A stretch of DNA of 53,308 nt from CAYPAV01 sp964408805. Lineage in GTDB: Bacteria; Pseudomonadota; Alphaproteobacteria; UBA8366. The first letter of the stretch is position 1; every line of letters starts with the position of its first letter. The position numbers and the translations under genes were made by a program. The notes below the pieces were generated by a model. The model ran no database searches. It saw only the letters and a program-made list of their open reading frames with translations, and had not been told where the DNA came from. The stretch lies in the NCBI GenBank assembly GCA_964408805.1, contig CAYPAV010000026.1, positions 1 through 53,308 on the forward strand. The letters run 5' to 3'. This document shows positions 1-8,499 of the stretch, piece after piece.

Positions 1-46
1 GACGCTCTCTCTAACTCACACCGTGGATCCGGTTAAGGGGGCTAGG

Positions 47-121
47 TCACTGGTAACGTTCGTAACTTTCAGGCCCGGCTCCAGTCAGCTGCCATTGCTC
101 CTGGGTCATCCTCGCTCCCAT
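47..121 (-). pseudogene. 5' remnant of a SAM-dependent methyltransferase gene
   Basis: A 24-residue open stretch on the minus strand (in-frame ATGs at 121 and 109, stop at 47-49) contains EQWQLTGAGPESYERY. This resembles the extreme N-terminus of a common class of proteobacterial methyltransferases that begins with a QWQL..AYERY motif. The stop codon comes directly after it and nothing downstream to the window edge continues the family, so this is a truncated piece rather than a gene. The identification rests on one short motif and is tentative. Confidence 0.35.
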
Positions 122-354
122 GCCCTAATAATGACCTTGAGCATACCTAAAGCTAATTTCTAGTCACGCTCCATTCGGATTCATGAGCTTGCAGAATTAA
201 TGGTTTGTTCTATCGGTCGTGAATAGTGGTTCGTGACTGGCCTCGAACTTCCGATTAGGCCTGATAGCGGCGAATCATAGGCGGACAGGATGGTCCGCTT
301 TGGGTCAACTGCAGCCATTTTCGACCGTCCGAAATTCCTCCCGCTTTACCCCTC

Positions 355-535
355 ACAGCAGACATTGCGGGACGGTTGCCTGCTTCGTCTCCGGCGCGTC
401 GAGGAGGCAGATGCGCGGGCCTTCGATGACTACGGTATCGCCGTCGGGCCGGTTAGGTCGGCGGCGAAGGCGGTGATGGGGAAGAGGCATAGGGCGACGA
501 CGAGGCAAATGGTTATCCAGGTAGAGCCATAGCGC
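355..535 (-). pseudogene. Remnant of a thermonuclease-like (SNase family) secreted protein
   Basis: Read on the minus strand, one frame gives a hydrophobic signal-like stretch ending in ITAFAADLTGP. The neighbouring frame then gives DGDTVVIEGPRICLLDAPETKQ before a stop codon. Together these match the start of small exported SNase-family proteins (signal peptide, then a V-DGDT-x-x-x-x-G-x-x-I-R-L-x-G-I-DAPE block). The frame changes between the two pieces, and residues usually found before DGDT and before DAPE are missing, so at least two indels have occurred. No catalytic C-terminal part follows. I infer a decayed gene. Confidence 0.45.
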
Positions 536-572
536 GGACAGGATTACCAGCGCGCGGCAACACCATGGTGAT

Positions 573-881
573 TCAATCGAGAAACAGGTCCTTGTCGTTC
601 TTTAGGAGATCATAGGCGCTGCGGTTCGTGGGCGTATGTTCTACACCGGCCTGTTCGAACCGCTCGATCCATACGAACAGTTCGTCCACGCGCGCCTCTT
701 CGTGTTCGTCGGTGAGGTCCTCGACCTGGACGCCGAACCCCATGTTCTCGATACGCTTTTGATGTTTGTGCACCGCTTCTGTGTCGCCCTTCGATTGGGC
801 AGCATTGACCTCGGCCTCAATGAACGACTTCTGATTCTTAAGGACGTAAACGATGGCCTGCTCAACTGTCTGAAACGACAT
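573..881 (-). CDS. Hypothetical protein, 102 aa, acidic and helical
   Basis: I do not recognise the family. The protein is soluble, rich in Glu, Asp, Gln and Lys, with no signal peptide or membrane segment and no cysteine, and reads as mostly alpha-helical. The start at 881 is supported by a clear Shine-Dalgarno sequence (AAGGAGTT at 893-900) about 10 nt upstream. The base composition and codon use look like a real gene, unlike the overlapping frames on the other strand. It stands alone between two stretches of non-coding or decayed DNA, so context gives no hint of its role. Confidence 0.6.
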   Translation of the reverse strand: MSFQTVEQAIVYVLKNQKSFIEAEVNAAQSKGDTEAVHKHQKRIENMGFGVQVEDLTDEHEEARVDELFVWIERFEQAGVEHTPTNRSAYDLLKNDKDLFLD

Positions 882-1035
882 TTTCCCGACAACTCCTTAT
901 TGCAGAGCGAGAGTTAGCCGAACTTTCTCCAAAAGACAAACGATCCGGAACCCGGCGAAGCGTCCTAAATGAGTCTACGCCACATCTAGATTTCGGTAAC
1001 CAATTGCTAAATCTGACAATCCGAATTATGGCCGC

Positions 1036-1286
1036 TTGGGGTCACCTTCGGTCATTCTGGGCCGCACGAAACTTCGTCCACTTTGCCTCAATCTTCGGAC
1101 AGCGAACGGACGACTGCTTATCTCCCACCATCGGACGAAATATCGCATTCTGATTTACGGGAAAAATAGCCAAAAGGGGTCATTTGCCAAGGTCACCCGG
1201 GAACACCTCAAGACGTATTGCTGAGTTCGCATCAGCGCCGCCCTGTCCACGCCAAACAAATGAAAGTGACCGCCCGGTGACCCCAA
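1036..1286. repeat. Inverted repeats enclosing a 250-bp non-coding block (possible MITE-like remnant)
   Basis: TTGGGGTCACC at 1036-1046 recurs exactly inverted as GGTGACCCCAA at 1276-1286. The match continues imperfectly inward (CGGTCA at about 1049-1054 and TGACCG at about 1267-1272). A further GGTCACC copy lies near 1190. The enclosed DNA is less GC-rich than the surroundings and has no convincing gene. The arrangement fits a small non-autonomous element, but I see no clear target-site duplication, so a chance or regulatory repeat is possible. The remaining sequence from 882 to 1418 shows nothing else I can name. Confidence 0.3.
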
Positions 1287-1418
1287 AATTCTGCAATTGA
1301 ATTCGTTTGACCTGCGTCAATGTGCGGCTACCCGTCCGGTGGCACTGTTAAGCCTATTGGCGATAAACCAAGGACTATTGGGAATTTCATAATCATAGAA
1401 GTGAATTGGAGAAATGCC

Positions 1419-2489
1419 ATGCAGTTCGGGATGATGTATTTGTTCAGCGAGTACGGCAATATTCCGCAGCCTCAGGTGTTCAAGGAATTTCTGGAAGAGG
1501 TTGAATTGGCAGAGGAATTGGGCTTCGATTCGATCTGGTTGCCGGAGCATCATTTCACGGTATACGGCATGTTGGGGGATACCCTGACCATGGCCGCCGC
1601 CATCGCCCAGCGCACCAAGAAAATCAAAATCGGCACAGCGGTGGTATTGCTGCCCTTGCAGCATCCGGTGCGGGTCGCCGAACAGGCGGCGCTGGTCGAC
1701 TGTCTGAGCGAGGGACGGTTGCTGCTGGGCGTGGGCCGGGCCTATCAACCGGGCGAATTTGCCGGATTTGGCAACAACCCGGATGTCTCGCGCGAGATGT
1801 TCTTCGAGGCCATGGACATCCTGCTGAAGTGCTTTAGCGGCGAAAAATTCTCCCATCAGGGCGAGTTCTGGTCAGTTGAGGACGTGCTGCTCTATCCCCG
1901 CCCGGTGCAGCAACCATTTCCGCCGATCTACATGGCCGCCGTTTCGCCGCCGTCCTACAAGTTGGCGGCCGAGCACGGTTTATCGATTCTTCGGGCGCCG
2001 CGCTTTACCTCGTTGAACGTGGTGCAGGAGCAATGGGCAGAGTACGGCAAGCACATGGCGGCGGCCGGCCGCGATCCGATGTCTATGGACCAACCGATGT
2101 TGATGCAAACCTTCGTCGCCGAAACCGAGAAGGAAGCTAAGGATACTGCCGAGACCCACGCCATTTGGTATCACGAACTGTTCCAGCAGGTGCTGCCAGG
2201 TGCGCCGGGCAAGAAAATCCACAAGGGTTATGAGATCTATGACGTTGTGCGGAAGAACCACGCCAAGGTGACGTACGACGATCTGGCGGAGTGGGGCAGC
2301 GCCTTCGGCACGCCGGAGCAGGTGGCCGACCGCATCGTCACCTACTCCAAGGAGGCTGGCGTCAACCACTGGATGGCGGAAATGAAATTCGGCGGCATGA
2401 ACCACGAAGACACCAAGCGCTCGATGCGCCTGTTCGCCGAGGAAGTGATCCCACGTGTGAATGACAGGTTGGGTAAGGAAGCCGCCTAA
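1419..2489 (+). CDS. LLM-class flavin-dependent oxidoreductase (luciferase-like monooxygenase)
   Basis: The 356-aa product is a complete bacterial luciferase-like (F420/FMN) TIM-barrel protein. Visible family marks are the EHHF motif at residues 43-46, a TAVVLLPLQHPVRVAEQ strand-loop segment near 73-90, and LLLGVGRAY at 101-109. Such enzymes use reduced flavin, and often O2, to oxidise small organic substrates; the substrate cannot be told from sequence. The start at 1419 is preferred because GGAG lies 8 nt upstream and the family starts with an M-x-F-G strand; longer forms would add unrelated residues. It is transcribed alone and converges on the SDR gene. Nothing regulatory is obvious. Confidence 0.85.
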   Translation: MQFGMMYLFSEYGNIPQPQVFKEFLEEVELAEELGFDSIWLPEHHFTVYGMLGDTLTMAAAIAQRTKKIKIGTAVVLLPLQHPVRVAEQAALVDCLSEGRLLLGVGRAYQPGEFAGFGNNPDVSREMFFEAMDILLKCFSGEKFSHQGEFWSVEDVLLYPRPVQQPFPPIYMAAVSPPSYKLAAEHGLSILRAPRFTSLNVVQEQWAEYGKHMAAAGRDPMSMDQPMLMQTFVAETEKEAKDTAETHAIWYHELFQQVLPGAPGKKIHKGYEIYDVVRKNHAKVTYDDLAEWGSAFGTPEQVADRIVTYSKEAGVNHWMAEMKFGGMNHEDTKRSMRLFAEEVIPRVNDRLGKEAA

Positions 2490-2677
2490 GGCGTTTTTCC
2501 CGATTTGGACCGGCGCAGGCCATTCAACCGATATTACCCAAGCAGCACGGCCTGAAGGTAGAGTTAGGCAAACGACGCGGCGGGAACGGACGGCGGCTTA
2601 TCCTCCAAGACCGGATGTAAATTGGTCTAGCGCCGAGCCGCTGCCGGCGCCCAAGAAATCGCGTTCCTGACCGAGCG

Positions 2678-3445
2678 CTAACGGGCGGAATATCCGCCGT
2701 CGACCGGTATCGCGGCACCCGTCACGAACGAGGCGTCGGCGCTTGCCAGGAAGGCGGCCACGGCGGCGACTTCACTCGGTTCGCCCAGTCGCCCGATGGG
2801 ATGGAGCGCTTCCAGGAACGGCGTGCCGCCTTCCGCCTCTCGGGCAGGGGCCGTCATCGGGGTGACGATATAACCTGGGCAAACGGCATTGACCCGCACC
2901 CCGGACTTGCCGAAGGCGATGGCGAATTGGCGCGTCAGGCCGACGACACCGTGTTTGGCGGCAACGTAGGCATTAATCCCTTCCAGCTCTGGTGGATTGT
3001 CGTGATAGTCGGTTGGACGCATCAGGCCGTTCAGACCCGCGATCGACGAAGTATTCACGATCGCGCCGCCCCCGCCCTCGGCGAGAATCGGACAGGCGTG
3101 CTTTAGTCCGTAAAAGACACCGCTCAGGTTGATCCCGATGGTGTCGTCCCATGTGTGCCCCGATCCGATTCCCGCGTTGTTCATGAGAACGTCAAGGCGC
3201 CCCATTGTCGCGACCGTCCGCTCGAGGCCCGCTTTGACGGCGTCGGAGTCCGCGACGTCCAACCCCATGGCGTCCGCCCGCGCACCCATCTCCTCGAGCC
3301 GGGTCGCCGTGGCTTGCGCGCCTTGTTCGTTGATGTCGACGCACATGACTGCTGCCTCTCCCCGAGCCAATTCCTCGGCCATCGACCGGCCTATTCCGGA
3401 GCCGGCACCCGTTACCAGCGCGACCTTATCCGCAAATCTCGACAT
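2678..3445 (-). CDS. Short-chain dehydrogenase/reductase (SDR)
   Basis: The 255-aa product is a classical SDR. It has the NAD(P)-binding motif TGAGSGIG at residues 12-19, NNAG at 89-92, an active-site serine in NTSS (about 133), the Y160-x-x-x-K164 pair, and the common C-terminal VDGGY. D37 after the second strand favours NAD over NADP. It probably oxidises or reduces a hydroxyl/keto group on a small metabolite. The start at 3445 follows GGGAGG. It is the last of four minus-strand genes (GST, ketopantoate-reductase-like, RidA-like, SDR), separated from the RidA-like gene by 103 bp. The substrate is unknown. Confidence 0.85.
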   Translation of the reverse strand: MSRFADKVALVTGAGSGIGRSMAEELARGEAAVMCVDINEQGAQATATRLEEMGARADAMGLDVADSDAVKAGLERTVATMGRLDVLMNNAGIGSGHTWDDTIGINLSGVFYGLKHACPILAEGGGGAIVNTSSIAGLNGLMRPTDYHDNPPELEGINAYVAAKHGVVGLTRQFAIAFGKSGVRVNAVCPGYIVTPMTAPAREAEGGTPFLEALHPIGRLGEPSEVAAVAAFLASADASFVTGAAIPVDGGYSAR

Positions 3446-3548
3446 TGCATCCCTCCCGTTTGATGGGGTCATTCTATTGGCTGTGGAATGCCGGCGACAG
3501 GCGACGGCATTCAAATTCGTGAAAAGATGAGTCGGTAACGATCGCGAT

Positions 3549-3956
3549 CTACACGACCGCGATCGCCGAGACCTCAACCCATAATTCGGGCTGCGCCAGG
3601 GCGCGGACCTCAATGGCGGTGCTGGTCGGTTGGTTGTCGCCGAAATACCGCAAACGCACGTCGACACAGGCGAAATAGGCCGGGAGATCGGTCGTATAGG
3701 TGACGGTTTGGACGACGTCGGCCAAAGTCGCACCCGCGGCGGCAAGGGCCGTCTTCAGGTTTTCGTGCACTTGCTCGACCTGTCGGCGCATATCGCCCTC
3801 GCCGACCACCTCGCCGCCGGGACCGCGGGCGAGCTGGCCGGCGATGAAGATCTGCCGCGTCCCCTCGACCGAGACCGCATGCGAATAGACCGGAACACCA
3901 TCGACCCGCCGCACCGGTATCTCGTCGGGAACAAAATTTTCGCGTTTCGACGCCAT
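3549..3956 (-). CDS. RidA/YjgF/YER057c-family protein
   Basis: The 135-aa protein has the family pattern: IFIAGQLARG near residues 35-45, a long helix with QVEQVHENLKTALAAAG, VTYTTD, and the C-terminal IEV...VEVSAIAVV strand. RidA proteins hydrolyse reactive enamine/imine intermediates. The arginine that binds the substrate carboxylate in true RidA (in a P-A-R-S context) appears to be Ser here (Q-P-T-S-T), so it probably belongs to one of the other Rid subfamilies and may not be an imine deaminase. It lies 6 bp downstream of the ketopantoate-reductase-like gene, so the two are likely co-translated from one mRNA. Confidence 0.8.
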   Translation of the reverse strand: MASKRENFVPDEIPVRRVDGVPVYSHAVSVEGTRQIFIAGQLARGPGGEVVGEGDMRRQVEQVHENLKTALAAAGATLADVVQTVTYTTDLPAYFACVDVRLRYFGDNQPTSTAIEVRALAQPELWVEVSAIAVV

Positions 3957-3962
3957 GGCGGT

Positions 3963-5027
3963 TCAGTTCAGGCGGAGGTCGAGGATGTGGCTCTTGTCGG
4001 GCTCCAGATCGCCCCGTTCGACCTTCTTCACGATGTCGGTCAAGGCCGCGTTGGCGGGGGTGGGGATGCCGATCTCCTCGGCCTTTTCGACGATGAAGCC
4101 GTTCAATTGCTCTATCTCGGTTCGCCGGCCCTTGACCATGTCCTGGCCCATCGACGGCCGGTGCGCGCCGCCGCCGGCCTTGCTGGCCTCGGTCACCCGA
4201 TGTTCGTCGTATTCGGCGACCGCATCCGCATCGCCTTCGCCGGCGCGCGCGATCAATTCCGGGTCCAGGTGATGGATCTCTTCGAGCTGATAGCCGAGCG
4301 CCTGGCCGACCCGGATCGCCTCGCTGCCAAGGCGGGTCGAGAACCGGCGGAGCCCGACATCCAATATGATATCGCGGCTGATCAGCCCGGTGCAGGCGGA
4401 CATGCCGTTGCCCATGCCGTTGATGACCAGCTTCGACCAGCGCTCGCCCCATAGATTTTCCGTCACCAGGGCCGAATCGGAATAGGCTACAAGGCGGCAG
4501 ACTTCCTTTGCCCGGTCGGTGATACGGCCGTGGACTTCGCCGACGCGGAAGACCGTATGATTGGGGCTGCTCTTGCCGGCCGCGCGGCGCACATGACCCG
4601 GCTCGCAAAGGTCGACCGTGATCGAACTCGCGATCGACCCCAATGTCCGGCCCCAGCCAACGATGCCGGCGATGGTCTCCTCGTTCATACAGTTCTGCAG
4701 CGAGACGATGAAGCCATTCGGCGCCAGATACTGTTTGACCATCACGGTTGCCCAGGCGGTGTCGTAGGATTTCATGCAGACGAAGGCGATGTCGATCGGC
4801 GCTTCCTTGGCGAGGCTCTGCAGTTCGGTGACATGGAGTGCGCGCACCGGTGTCGTGAATTCGGGCACGTCGCGGAGATGGCTGATCTTCAGCCCGTTCG
4901 CCCGCATTGCTTCCACGTTCTCCGGCCAGGGATCGACGAAGATCACGTCCTCGCCCGCCTGCGCCATATGCGCGCCGGCATAGCCGCCGACCGCCCCCGT
5001 CCCGATGATCGCGATCCGTGCACCCAT
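3963..5027 (-). CDS. Ketopantoate reductase-like NAD(P)-dependent oxidoreductase (ApbA/PanE family)
   Basis: The 354-aa product begins with a Rossmann fold (GTGAVGG at residues 9-15) and has the C-terminal all-helical ApbA_C domain, including the W-S-K-L-V-I-N segment that carries the catalytic lysine in ketopantoate reductase. It is longer than authentic PanE (about 300 aa) and sits with RidA-like, SDR and GST genes rather than with panB/panC, so a role on another 2-keto acid is more likely than pantothenate synthesis. An upstream in-frame ATG at 5054 exists, but 5027 fits the family N-terminus (M-G-A-R-I-A-I-I-G). GGTGAG upstream is a modest ribosome site. Confidence 0.8.
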   Translation of the reverse strand: MGARIAIIGTGAVGGYAGAHMAQAGEDVIFVDPWPENVEAMRANGLKISHLRDVPEFTTPVRALHVTELQSLAKEAPIDIAFVCMKSYDTAWATVMVKQYLAPNGFIVSLQNCMNEETIAGIVGWGRTLGSIASSITVDLCEPGHVRRAAGKSSPNHTVFRVGEVHGRITDRAKEVCRLVAYSDSALVTENLWGERWSKLVINGMGNGMSACTGLISRDIILDVGLRRFSTRLGSEAIRVGQALGYQLEEIHHLDPELIARAGEGDADAVAEYDEHRVTEASKAGGGAHRPSMGQDMVKGRRTEIEQLNGFIVEKAEEIGIPTPANAALTDIVKKVERGDLEPDKSHILDLRLN

Positions 5028-5140
5028 TTTTCTCACCTTTCCGGCATGTTTCAACGCCGGTCGAGATTGCGCGAAGCCTCTCGAACCGGCACCCCCGGAT
5101 TGATCTGTGCCGGTTCCGGTTTCAAATCAAGTGGGCTCGC

Positions 5141-5827
5141 TTACGCCGTCAGCGGTGCGTTTCCGGGAAACATATGGCGATGCGAATCCGCGTCCATCTC
5201 GGTCTTGAACTTATGCCGGTTCGCGAGTGCCACGGCGCGTTCGGCGGCCGGGCGGGCGGTGATCTCGTCGACCAATCGCTTTAGATTGGGCAACTCGCCG
5301 AAGGCGTCTTCGTCGAGGACCCGCGGCATTAGGCGCGCCCAGCCCCAGGCCGCGATGTCGACGATGGTGTAGGCGTCGCCCAGAATGTAGGGGCGCTCGG
5401 CCAGGCGCCGATCGAGGATGCCGAAATGGCGACGCGCCTCGAAATCGTACCGGTTGACCGCATAGGGCATGGGCTCCGGTGCATAGACCTTGAAATGCAC
5501 CGACTGACCGGAATAAGGGCCGACACCCGAGGCGACGAACATCAGCCAGGACAGCAATTCGCCGCGTGTGGCCGGGGCGTCGTCCGGCAGGAACTTGCCG
5601 GTCTTCTCGGCCAGATAGAGCAGGATCGCGTTGCTGTCGAACACGGTCACGTCGCCGTCGACGATCGTCGGCGCCTTGGCGTTGGGGTTGATTGTGAGGT
5701 AGTCGGTTTCGTGCTGTTCGCCCTTCCGGGTATCCAGCGGTACCGCCTCGTAGGGTAGGCCCGCTTCCTCCAGGAACAACGCCACCTTCATCGGGTTCGG
5801 GCCGGTGTTGTAATAGAATTTCAGCAT
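5141..5827 (-). CDS. Glutathione S-transferase family protein
   Basis: The 228-aa product has an N-terminal thioredoxin-like domain (starting M-L-K-F-Y-Y-N-T-G-P-N-P, with N-P-N-A-K-A-P-T and the glutathione-contact FDSNAILLYLAEKTG segment) and a C-terminal helical GST domain with DAYTIVDIAAWGW. It resembles bacterial YfcG/YghU-like GSTs, which often act as disulfide-bond reductases. There are ATGs at 5848, 5830 and 5827; AAGGAG lies 7 nt before 5827, which also matches the family start. It heads the minus-strand group with the ketopantoate-reductase-like, RidA-like and SDR genes. It is one of four GST genes in the window. Confidence 0.85.
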   Translation of the reverse strand: MLKFYYNTGPNPMKVALFLEEAGLPYEAVPLDTRKGEQHETDYLTINPNAKAPTIVDGDVTVFDSNAILLYLAEKTGKFLPDDAPATRGELLSWLMFVASGVGPYSGQSVHFKVYAPEPMPYAVNRYDFEARRHFGILDRRLAERPYILGDAYTIVDIAAWGWARLMPRVLDEDAFGELPNLKRLVDEITARPAAERAVALANRHKFKTEMDADSHRHMFPGNAPLTA

Positions 5828-5977
5828 CATCCTTCTCCTTGTCGCCACACTTCCCGCATCGCATGAGATAACGTGATACTATCGCCGCTCAATCGCGCTT
5901 CGATGGATTTTCCCTCAAGTGATCGTGTACCATGGCGTAATCGTGGTGAAAGGCATTCACGGAAAGGCCAAGACGAT

Positions 5978-6181
5978 ATGACCAAAGCAAAGGCCCGCCA
6001 GCGGGCAAAAGCGAAGGCGGCACAGAAAGCCAAGAAGCGGAAATCCAATGCCGACCAACCAGGGCCGGGTATCAAGCCGGGCCATTTCGATCCGGGTTCG
6101 GGTTCGATCAAGAGCCCGCGCGTGAATGCCAATACCCAGAGCTTCGGCGCCGCGCGGCGGGGGTCGGCGCGGTCGAGATAG
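5978..6181 (+). CDS. Small basic conserved protein, 67 aa
   Basis: The first half is a highly basic Ala/Lys/Arg stretch (T-K-A-K-A-R-Q-R-A-K...). It is followed by PGPGIKPGHFDPGSGSIKSP and an R-R-G-S-A-R-S end. This pattern (basic head, then G-x-F-D-P-G-x-G-S-I-K) occurs in a small uncharacterised protein I recall from many alphaproteobacteria. The composition suggests nucleic-acid or ribosome binding, but no function is known to me. GGAAAGG precedes the ATG by about 10 nt. The stop is 19 bp from the end of the convergent MFS gene. Confidence 0.65.
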   Translation: MTKAKARQRAKAKAAQKAKKRKSNADQPGPGIKPGHFDPGSGSIKSPRVNANTQSFGAARRGSARSR

Positions 6182-6200
6182 GCGCCGAACCGCACTCCCT

Positions 6201-7451
6201 TCAAGGCCGGTCGGTTCCGGCCGGCCCGGTTTCGCGAACCCGCCAAATCAGCACCATCGCGAGAAGAAAGGCGGCCGGCAGAAGGAGGAAGGCGTCGCCA
6301 TAGACGTCGGGCTTGTACAGCCTCGCACCCCCCACCATGGCGCCGTCCCATTGTCGGTCGAGAAGCCAGCCCGCGACCGGCTGGAAGACGGCGCCTGAGA
6401 GGATGATCAACATGTTGGCGAAGCCGAAGGCGCCTCCTTGCGCCCGGCCCGCCACCAATTCGCCGGCGATGATATAGGTCAGCACCACGGTTCCCGAGCA
6501 GGCTCCGCAGATGAATAGGAGGACGCCGATGACCGGGAGCGGCAGGCCCGGCACGTAGAGAACGACGACGATCAGCAAGGCCGCCGTCGCCATCCCGATG
6601 ATGAGCGGGAGCCGGCGTCGGCCGATTCGATCGGAAATCCAGCCGACCAGAAAGGCGCCGACACCCCAGCCGAACAGCATCATCGATGTCGCGGTGGCGG
6701 CTTCCGGACGGCTCGCGTCCTCGACCTGCATCAGATAGGGCACGCCCCAAAGTGCCCCGAAGATGAAAAGTGGTGCTGCCCCCACGGCGCCGCCGAGTGA
6801 GACCAGCCAGACCGCCGGCCGGACGAGGGCCGCGCGGAGATCGGCCAGGAGGTCGCCCATCCGGGCATGGCCGTCCGTGTCTCCGGCGGGATCGCGCATG
6901 ATCGTCCAGACCAGAAGAGCAAGTGCCGTGCCCGCCGCCGCGGTGCCCCACATCGTTGCCCGCCAGCCGATCGTATCGACGAGGGCGCCGGCGGCGATCT
7001 GGCCGCCGAGCCCGCCACAAAGGCCGATAAACATGCCCGCCCCCGACAGCATCGCGACTTTCTCTTGTGGGAAGTGCGTTGCCGTGATCTTCAGGAGTGC
7101 GACCCAGGCGAAGGCGGCGCCGCCGCCGATCAGCAGACGGCCGAGATAGGCGAGTTCGATGCCGCCCGCCATCGCGAATAGCCCGGCGCCGATCGCCGCG
7201 ACAAGCAAGGCCGCGCCGAAGGGCCGTCGCGGTCCCCAGCGATCGACGAACACGCCGATCGGGATCTGCAGTCCCGCATAGGCCCAGAAATAGAGCGCCG
7301 ACAGCGTCCCCAGAACGGTGCCGCCGACGGCGAAATCCGCCATCAGATGGTCGACCATGACGCTCGGCGTCACCCGGTGGAACCAAGCGAAGAAGAACCC
7401 GGCGGCGCCGAGCGCCCAGGCGAGATGGGCGGCGGCACGGGGCTCCGTCAC
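6201..7451 (-). CDS. MFS transporter, 12 TM
   Basis: The 416-aa product has about twelve hydrophobic helices. It carries the MFS signature between TM2 and TM3 (G-V-F-V-D-R-W-G-P-R-R, residues about 63-73) and a second copy between TM8 and TM9 (SDRIGRRRLP). It is an inner-membrane secondary transporter, probably of an organic acid or drug-type solute. I start it at the GTG at 7451, because its first helix begins soon after and because this GTG overlaps the stop of a 40-codon upstream reading frame in the arrangement GTGA, typical of translational coupling. The frame stays open for over 200 codons upstream, but those residues are not MFS-like. Confidence 0.8.
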   Translation of the reverse strand: MTEPRAAAHLAWALGAAGFFFAWFHRVTPSVMVDHLMADFAVGGTVLGTLSALYFWAYAGLQIPIGVFVDRWGPRRPFGAALLVAAIGAGLFAMAGGIELAYLGRLLIGGGAAFAWVALLKITATHFPQEKVAMLSGAGMFIGLCGGLGGQIAAGALVDTIGWRATMWGTAAAGTALALLVWTIMRDPAGDTDGHARMGDLLADLRAALVRPAVWLVSLGGAVGAAPLFIFGALWGVPYLMQVEDASRPEAATATSMMLFGWGVGAFLVGWISDRIGRRRLPLIIGMATAALLIVVVLYVPGLPLPVIGVLLFICGACSGTVVLTYIIAGELVAGRAQGGAFGFANMLIILSGAVFQPVAGWLLDRQWDGAMVGGARLYKPDVYGDAFLLLPAAFLLAMVLIWRVRETGPAGTDRP

Positions 7452-7570
7452 GACCCGGCCCGCCGCGCGATGACGATGCCGAGCGGGATCACCGTCCCGC
7501 CGCCCCCCAGCAGCGCCGCAAGCGCGAAGCGCTCCAGCCCCAGTTTGGCGTCCGTGATCGGCGCATTCAT
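7448..7570 (-). CDS. Possible 40-aa membrane peptide coupled to the MFS gene
   Basis: A short frame (ATG at 7570, stop at 7448-7450) encodes about 40 residues: a polar head M-N-A-P-I-T-D-A-K, then a long apolar stretch with GGGGTVIPLGIVIARRAG that could span the membrane once. Its stop overlaps the GTG start of the MFS transporter. GAGGAC lies about 12 nt upstream of its ATG, which is slightly far. It may be a leader or small subunit of the transporter, or simply 5' coding-like sequence. I know of no family match. Confidence 0.35.
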   Translation of the reverse strand: MNAPITDAKLGLERFALAALLGGGGTVIPLGIVIARRAGS

Positions 7571-7673
7571 TCGGGGTTTCGTCCTCAATCGGGTGGATCA
7601 GGCGCGGTATAGCGGGCCGGGAGGGCGGGTGCAACGGCCGGGCATCTTTCTCGGACCGTGGGATTGGGTCATT

Positions 7674-8492
7674 ATGCGCCTCATGCTGGAACACGCGTCC
7701 GAAACAGTGACCGAGTTGATCGGTCCCGACGATCCGCCGCCGGTCGAGGTGGTGGGGGAGGATGCGTCGGCACCCGTGGTGATCTGCTGCGATCATGCCG
7801 GCGCCGCCATTCCGGCGGCGATGGGAACGCTTGGGCTCGACACCTCGGACCTCGATCGGCACATCGCCTTCGATATCGGCGCCGCCTGGGTGGCGCGGCG
7901 GCTGGCGGCGGCATTGACGGCGACGGCGGTGCTCGCGTCCTACAGCCGGCTCTTGATCGATTGCAACCGGCCGCTCGACGACCACACGTCGATCCGCGAG
8001 ATCAGCGACCGGACCGTGGTGCCGGGCAATCGGGGGCTGGATGGGGCCGTTCAGCGGGCCCGGGCCGAGACCTTCTTTTGGCCGTATCATGCCGTCTTGG
8101 GGCGTGTGATTGGGCGCTGGCGGGCGCAAGGAATAGCCCCCATCGTGATCGCGGTTCACAGCTATACGCCGGCCATGAACGGGACCGAGCGGCCGTGGCA
8201 GCTCGGTATTCTATCGAACCGCGACCGGCGGATCGCCAACCCGCTGCTCGCCGCCCTCGCGGCACTTCCCGATCTCGTTATTGGCGACAATCAACCCTAT
8301 TCCGGTCTCGAACCCTATGGCTATACGGTCGAGACCCATGCCATACCGGCGGGACTCGCCAATGTACTCTTGGAGTTCCGGCAGGACGAGATCGAGGACG
8401 AGGCGGGGGCACATCTTTGGGCCGATCGGGTGGCCGCGGCGCTGGGGCCGATCCTCGAGGATCGAAGTCTTTGCCGGCCGTTCGAGGGGTGA
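7674..8492 (+). CDS. N-formylglutamate amidohydrolase family protein
   Basis: The 272-aa product matches the FGase family (PF05013). It has CCDHAGAAIP near residues 40-50, D-x-H-I-A-F-D-I-G-A, YSRLLIDCNRP, VIAVHSYTP, and a C-terminal VLLEFRQDEI segment. These zinc-type hydrolases cut N-formylglutamate to formate and glutamate at the end of histidine degradation, but paralogues lie outside hut operons and act on other N-acyl amino acids. There is no hut gene nearby; instead it is followed 7 bp later by a YbdK-type ligase, so the two form an operon. ATG 7674 or 7683 could be the start. Confidence 0.85.
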   Translation: MRLMLEHASETVTELIGPDDPPPVEVVGEDASAPVVICCDHAGAAIPAAMGTLGLDTSDLDRHIAFDIGAAWVARRLAAALTATAVLASYSRLLIDCNRPLDDHTSIREISDRTVVPGNRGLDGAVQRARAETFFWPYHAVLGRVIGRWRAQGIAPIVIAVHSYTPAMNGTERPWQLGILSNRDRRIANPLLAALAALPDLVIGDNQPYSGLEPYGYTVETHAIPAGLANVLLEFRQDEIEDEAGAHLWADRVAAALGPILEDRSLCRPFEG

Positions 8493-8499
8493 GGTCAGC

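Noticed and set aside
290..532. An 80-codon plus-strand frame
   Set aside because: The minus strand of this stretch carries recognisable SNase-type motifs, so the plus-strand frame is a shadow.
1036..1224. A 62-codon frame inside the inverted-repeat block
   Set aside because: It has no ribosome site, no family resemblance and overlaps the terminal repeat; I regard it as non-coding.
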